7,942 bases of DNA. It comes from Deltaproteobacteria bacterium. Its GTDB lineage: Bacteria > Desulfobacterota > Binatia > UBA9968. The notes below the pieces were generated by a model. It was not told where the DNA came from. It did no database searches and saw only the letters and a program-made list of their open reading frames with translations. Location of the stretch: positions 1-7,942 of the forward strand of contig JACPDC010000373.1 in assembly GCA_016184235.1 (NCBI GenBank), in the 5' to 3' direction. Below are positions 6,162 to 7,942 of this stretch, piece by piece; within the stretch, counting starts at the first letter, position 1; each line of letters starts with the position of its first letter. The translations under genes and the position numbers were made by a program.

Positions 6162-7394
6162 ATGGATTTTCCGAGAGCTATTTTGATTTTTTTCCTGTTT
6201 TTGTCTCTTTACCTGTTTCTCCAGGGGCTGCTCTTCATGCGCCTTAGGAATCAGCTTCAGCGCCGATTCCAGGGCAACAAAGCCCGCTGGGCGAAATTCC
6301 TGCTCGGGCTGTTTTTTCTCCTGATGCTTTCCCCTTTTGCCTGGCGGTTGCTCTTTGGCTGGCAGGCGGATGACTCCCTTTCCTGGCTGGTTCGGATTCT
6401 CTTCGCGGCTTCCGCCGTGTGGAGCTTCGGCTCCACAGGCTGGATTTTTCTGCTGATGGCATACGATCTTTTTCCCCGAGTAACGGCCCTGTTTTCCAGG
6501 AGGCCGGCTTCTCCCCCTGACCCGGGGCGGCGCCTGTTTTTGAAGAAGGGCCTCACCGCAGCCGCGGCCGCCCCGTTCGTCGTCTCCGGCTACGGGGTGC
6601 TCTTCGGCAGGCATCGTTTTCAGGTCGATCACCTGGATCTGCCGGTAAACGGTCTCTCCTCCTCTCTTGACCAGCTCTCCGTGGTCCAACTGACCGATAT
6701 CCACGTAGGGCCTTTCATGCCTGAGGAGGAGCTGGCTGCCTATGTCGAAGAAGTGAACGGCCTCAAACCGGACCTGATCGCGCTTACCGGGGATTTCGTT
6801 TCAGCCAGCCCCGAAGAGGTAGCTCCCTGCGTCCGGGCCTTGGCCCGACTGAGGGCGCGCTACGGCATCTTCGCCTGCATGGGAAACCACGATGTCTACG
6901 CCCGCGTCGAGGAGGATCTGACCCGGGAGTTCGAACGGCAGGGGGTAAGGGTGCTGCGCAACGACGCCGCATCCATCCGCGTAGGAAACACGACCTTGAG
7001 CGTTCTCGGCATTGACGATCTCAGATGGGGCAGACCCGATCTCGCCCGGGCAGTCACGCTGGCGGCGACGGAGCCGGGTGAGATGCGCTTGTTATTGTCC
7101 CATCGCCCGGAGGTTTTTCCCGAAGCGGCCCGCATGGGGCTCGACGTCGTTCTCTCCGGCCATTACCACGGAGGTCAGGTAAAGCTCGCTCCCGATCCCC
7201 GCGCCCTTTCCATAGCCCGTTTGATCACCCCGTATGCCGAGGGGCTTTTCCATCTCTCCCGCCGTCTCCAGACCTCGAGAGCGGGCGCCAAGGATTCGGT
7301 CCTTTTCGTGAGCCGCGGGATCGGGATTACCGGACTGCCGATCAGGATCAACTGCCCGCCCCAGATCGCCCATCTCACGCTTCGTAAGGCCTAA
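6162..7394 (+). CDS. Membrane-anchored metallophosphoesterase (YkuE/YaeI/LpxG-like)
   Basis: This is a calcineurin-like phosphoesterase with a membrane N-terminus. From the ATG at 6162 the protein has 410 residues: hydrophobic segments near 5-26, 44-64 and 75-103, then a Tat-like GRRLFLKKG (122-130) before an Ala-rich hydrophobic stretch (131-148), then the catalytic domain from about 172. The dinuclear metal motifs are complete: LTDIH (Asp179, His181), LTGD (Asp211), GNHD (Asn242, His243), LLSH (His314) and SGHYHGGQ (His334, His336). The catalytic domain probably faces the periplasm if the twin-arginine segment acts in export. Relatives act on phosphodiesters or pyrophosphates, and LpxG cleaves UDP-diacylglucosamine, so a cell-envelope substrate is possible but not shown. 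The frame stays open far upstream to 5175, but that stretch is antisense to amgK and does not belong to the protein. No ribosome site precedes the ATG. Confidence 0.9.
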   Translation: MDFPRAILIFFLFLSLYLFLQGLLFMRLRNQLQRRFQGNKARWAKFLLGLFFLLMLSPFAWRLLFGWQADDSLSWLVRILFAASAVWSFGSTGWIFLLMAYDLFPRVTALFSRRPASPPDPGRRLFLKKGLTAAAAAPFVVSGYGVLFGRHRFQVDHLDLPVNGLSSSLDQLSVVQLTDIHVGPFMPEEELAAYVEEVNGLKPDLIALTGDFVSASPEEVAPCVRALARLRARYGIFACMGNHDVYARVEEDLTREFERQGVRVLRNDAASIRVGNTTLSVLGIDDLRWGRPDLARAVTLAATEPGEMRLLLSHRPEVFPEAARMGLDVVLSGHYHGGQVKLAPDPRALSIARLITPYAEGLFHLSRRLQTSRAGAKDSVLFVSRGIGITGLPIRINCPPQIAHLTLRKA

Positions 7395-7402
7395 AGGGTA
7401 GG

Positions 7403-7493
7403 GTTCAAGCCGGTCCAGTCGTTCAAGTTGTTCAAGTCGAAAAAAAGCTTTGAACTGTTTGAGCGGTTTGAACTATTTGAACGATTTGAACTG
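7403..7493. terminator. Inverted nonamer-repeat array around an A7 tract; probable bidirectional terminator
   Basis: The left array has four 9-base units: GTTCAAGCC, GGTCCAGTC, GTTCAAGTT and GTTCAAGTC (7403-7438). The right array has five units in the opposite sense: TTTGAACTG, TTTGAGCGG, TTTGAACTA, TTTGAACGA and TTTGAACTG (7449-7493). Between them is A7 (7440-7446). GTTCAA blocks of one array pair with TTGAAC blocks of the other at a regular 9-base period, so several registers of one long hairpin are possible. It lies between converging genes, as does the heptamer array at 4207-4275. Confidence 0.6.
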
Positions 7494-7500
7494 TTGAGAA

Positions 7501-7514
7501 AGGCCAACTGGCCT
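7501..7514 (-). terminator. Short hairpin after the selenoprotein gene
   Basis: AGGCC and GGCCT form a 5-bp stem with a 4-base loop, 13 bases past the selenoprotein stop. On the minus strand the stem runs straight into TTTCTC, a modest U-rich tail as in a weak intrinsic terminator. The nonamer array begins 7 bases further on. Confidence 0.4.
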
Positions 7515-7527
7515 AGCCCTAAACCTC

Positions 7528-7746
7528 TCACGTTCCGCCGAAGCCTATCGTGACCTTTCCGCCTTCGACGATAACCGGGATGTGGCGCCGGTTGTTGGAA
7601 TATTCCAGCATCCGCTTGAGACCCGCGTCGTCCTTCAGCACGTTGATGTAATCGAAAGGAACCTTGCGACGGGCGTAATCCGCACGGGCCGCCGAGGTAT
7701 ATTGTCAGAGATCTTGGCCGAAGATCAGAACCTTATCCATTGACAT
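7528..7746 (-). CDS. Small glutaredoxin-like selenoprotein with UGA-encoded selenocysteine (UxxT)
   Basis: Reading the UGA at 7705-7707 as selenocysteine gives a complete 72-residue protein of thioredoxin/glutaredoxin fold. MDKVLIFGQDL forms the first strand, Sec14 lies where glutaredoxins have the catalytic Cys, and QYTSAAR starts helix 1. Then come VPFDYINV (second strand), a helix with LKRMLEYS, the cis-Pro motif HIPVIV (Pro57), and VTIGFGG near the C-terminus. There is no cysteine in the protein, so Sec would be its only redox residue and the motif is UxxT. It resembles the family I recall as UXX-star (seleno)protein, known from deltaproteobacteria and related groups. The ATG at 7746 is chosen over the in-frame ATG at 7740 because AAGGAAGGTGG lies 6 bases ahead of it. 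Continued family-like sequence after the UGA argues against a simple stop. The role is probably thiol or peroxide redox chemistry; substrate and partner are unknown. Confidence 0.87.
7667..7707 (-). promoter_or_regulatory. Bacterial SECIS-like hairpin just after the in-frame UGA
   Basis: Downstream of the UGA (7707-7705) the mRNA can fold CGGCGG (7694-7689) with CCGUCG (7672-7667), six pairs including one G-U. Above a small internal loop, CGU (7686-7684) pairs with ACG (7676-7674). The apical loop GCGGAUU (7683-7677) begins with G, and 21 bases separate the UGA from it. Both agree with the known requirements of bacterial SECIS elements bound by SelB. The element lies inside the coding region, as expected in bacteria. 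Confidence 0.7.
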
Positions 7747-7752
7747 AGATAG

Positions 7753-7763
7753 CCACCTTCCTT
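7753..7763 (-). promoter_or_regulatory. Ribosome binding site deciding the selenoprotein start
   Basis: AAGGAAGGTGG on the minus strand ends 6 bases before the ATG at 7746 and 12 bases before the ATG at 7740. The spacing favours the first ATG, which adds Met-Ser to the N-terminus. Confidence 0.65.
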
Positions 7764-7831
7764 AAGCCAGCGAGGATCAAATTGCAAGAGAGTCTATCCC
7801 TATGTTACCTTTCTGGGATGGAGGAAAACTT

Positions 7832-7942
7832 GTGACCTTCAACGTGGGGATTGCGCAGATCAATCCGCGGCTCGGCGATCTCAAAGCGAATCTCGCGCTT
7901 TATGAGGAAAAGATCCACCAGGGCGAAAAGGCGGGAGCGGAT
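7832..7942 (+). CDS. Carbon-nitrogen hydrolase (nitrilase) fold protein, N-terminal fragment (runs off the right edge)
   Basis: Thirty-seven codons are visible. FNVGIAQINPRLGDLKANLALYEEKI followed by AGAD is the first strand and helix of the nitrilase superfamily, which hydrolyses or transfers amide or nitrile groups with a Glu-Lys-Cys triad. That triad lies outside the window. The same N-terminus occurs in stand-alone amidohydrolases and in glutamine-dependent NAD synthetase (NadE), so the exact enzyme cannot be decided here. The GTG start has GGAGG at 7820-7824, 7 bases upstream. The gene is divergent from the selenoprotein gene, and the 85-base gap (7747-7831) must hold both start regions; I see no clear promoter in it. 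Confidence 0.75.
   Translation, partial: MTFNVGIAQINPRLGDLKANLALYEEKIHQGEKAGAD

Noticed and set aside
7705..7707. The in-frame TGA as a plain nonsense mutation making a pseudogene
   Set aside because: The stop falls exactly at the catalytic Cys position, family-like sequence continues after it, the ribosome site is intact and a SECIS-like hairpin follows. Sec is the better reading, though a genome check for selB is needed.

Overview
The window is about 60% GC and gene-dense, with Shine-Dalgarno-led genes of bacterial type. A ubiD-family decarboxylase, an AmgK/MurU pair, an exo-muramidase of the NamZ family and a small glutaredoxin-like selenoprotein occur together. This mix suggests an uncultivated Gram-negative lineage of the Desulfobacterota, Methylomirabilota (NC10) or a related type. 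That placement is inference at low confidence; no rRNA or marker gene is present to fix it.

Layout from left to right. The 5' part of ubiD runs leftward off the window (1-353). A 522-base spacer without a convincing gene (354-875) is rich in inverted repeats. A tight rightward operon follows: class II aldolase (876-2252), ZIP metal transporter (2265-3020) and NamZ/DUF1343 exo-N-acetylmuramidase (3027-4193). A convergent junction (4207-4275) is built from inverted arrays of a 7-base repeat around a T7 tract. Two leftward, overlapping genes follow: a MurU-like nucleotidyltransferase (4267-5034) and an AmgK-like sugar kinase (5031-6107). A rightward membrane-anchored metallophosphoesterase (6162-7394) starts a few bases from the kinase gene. 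A second convergent junction (7403-7493) consists of inverted arrays of a 9-base repeat around an A7 tract. A leftward selenoprotein gene (7528-7746) has an in-frame UGA followed by a good bacterial SECIS-like hairpin. The window ends in the start of a rightward carbon-nitrogen hydrolase-fold gene (7832-7942).

How the genes may work together. NamZ, AmgK and MurU form a plausible peptidoglycan salvage module: NamZ releases free MurNAc, AmgK phosphorylates it at C1, and MurU makes UDP-MurNAc. The aldolase is predicted to be metal-dependent and sits in one operon with a divalent-metal importer. The metallophosphoesterase resembles YkuE/YaeI/LpxG-type envelope enzymes, so the central part of the window has a cell-envelope theme.

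The most notable items are the selenoprotein, which ordinary gene calling misses because its UGA is read as stop; the NamZ-MurU-AmgK locus; two gene junctions with the same unusual repeat-built terminator design; and a 13-codon in-frame insertion in ubiD that looks like a copy of a short dispersed repeat.
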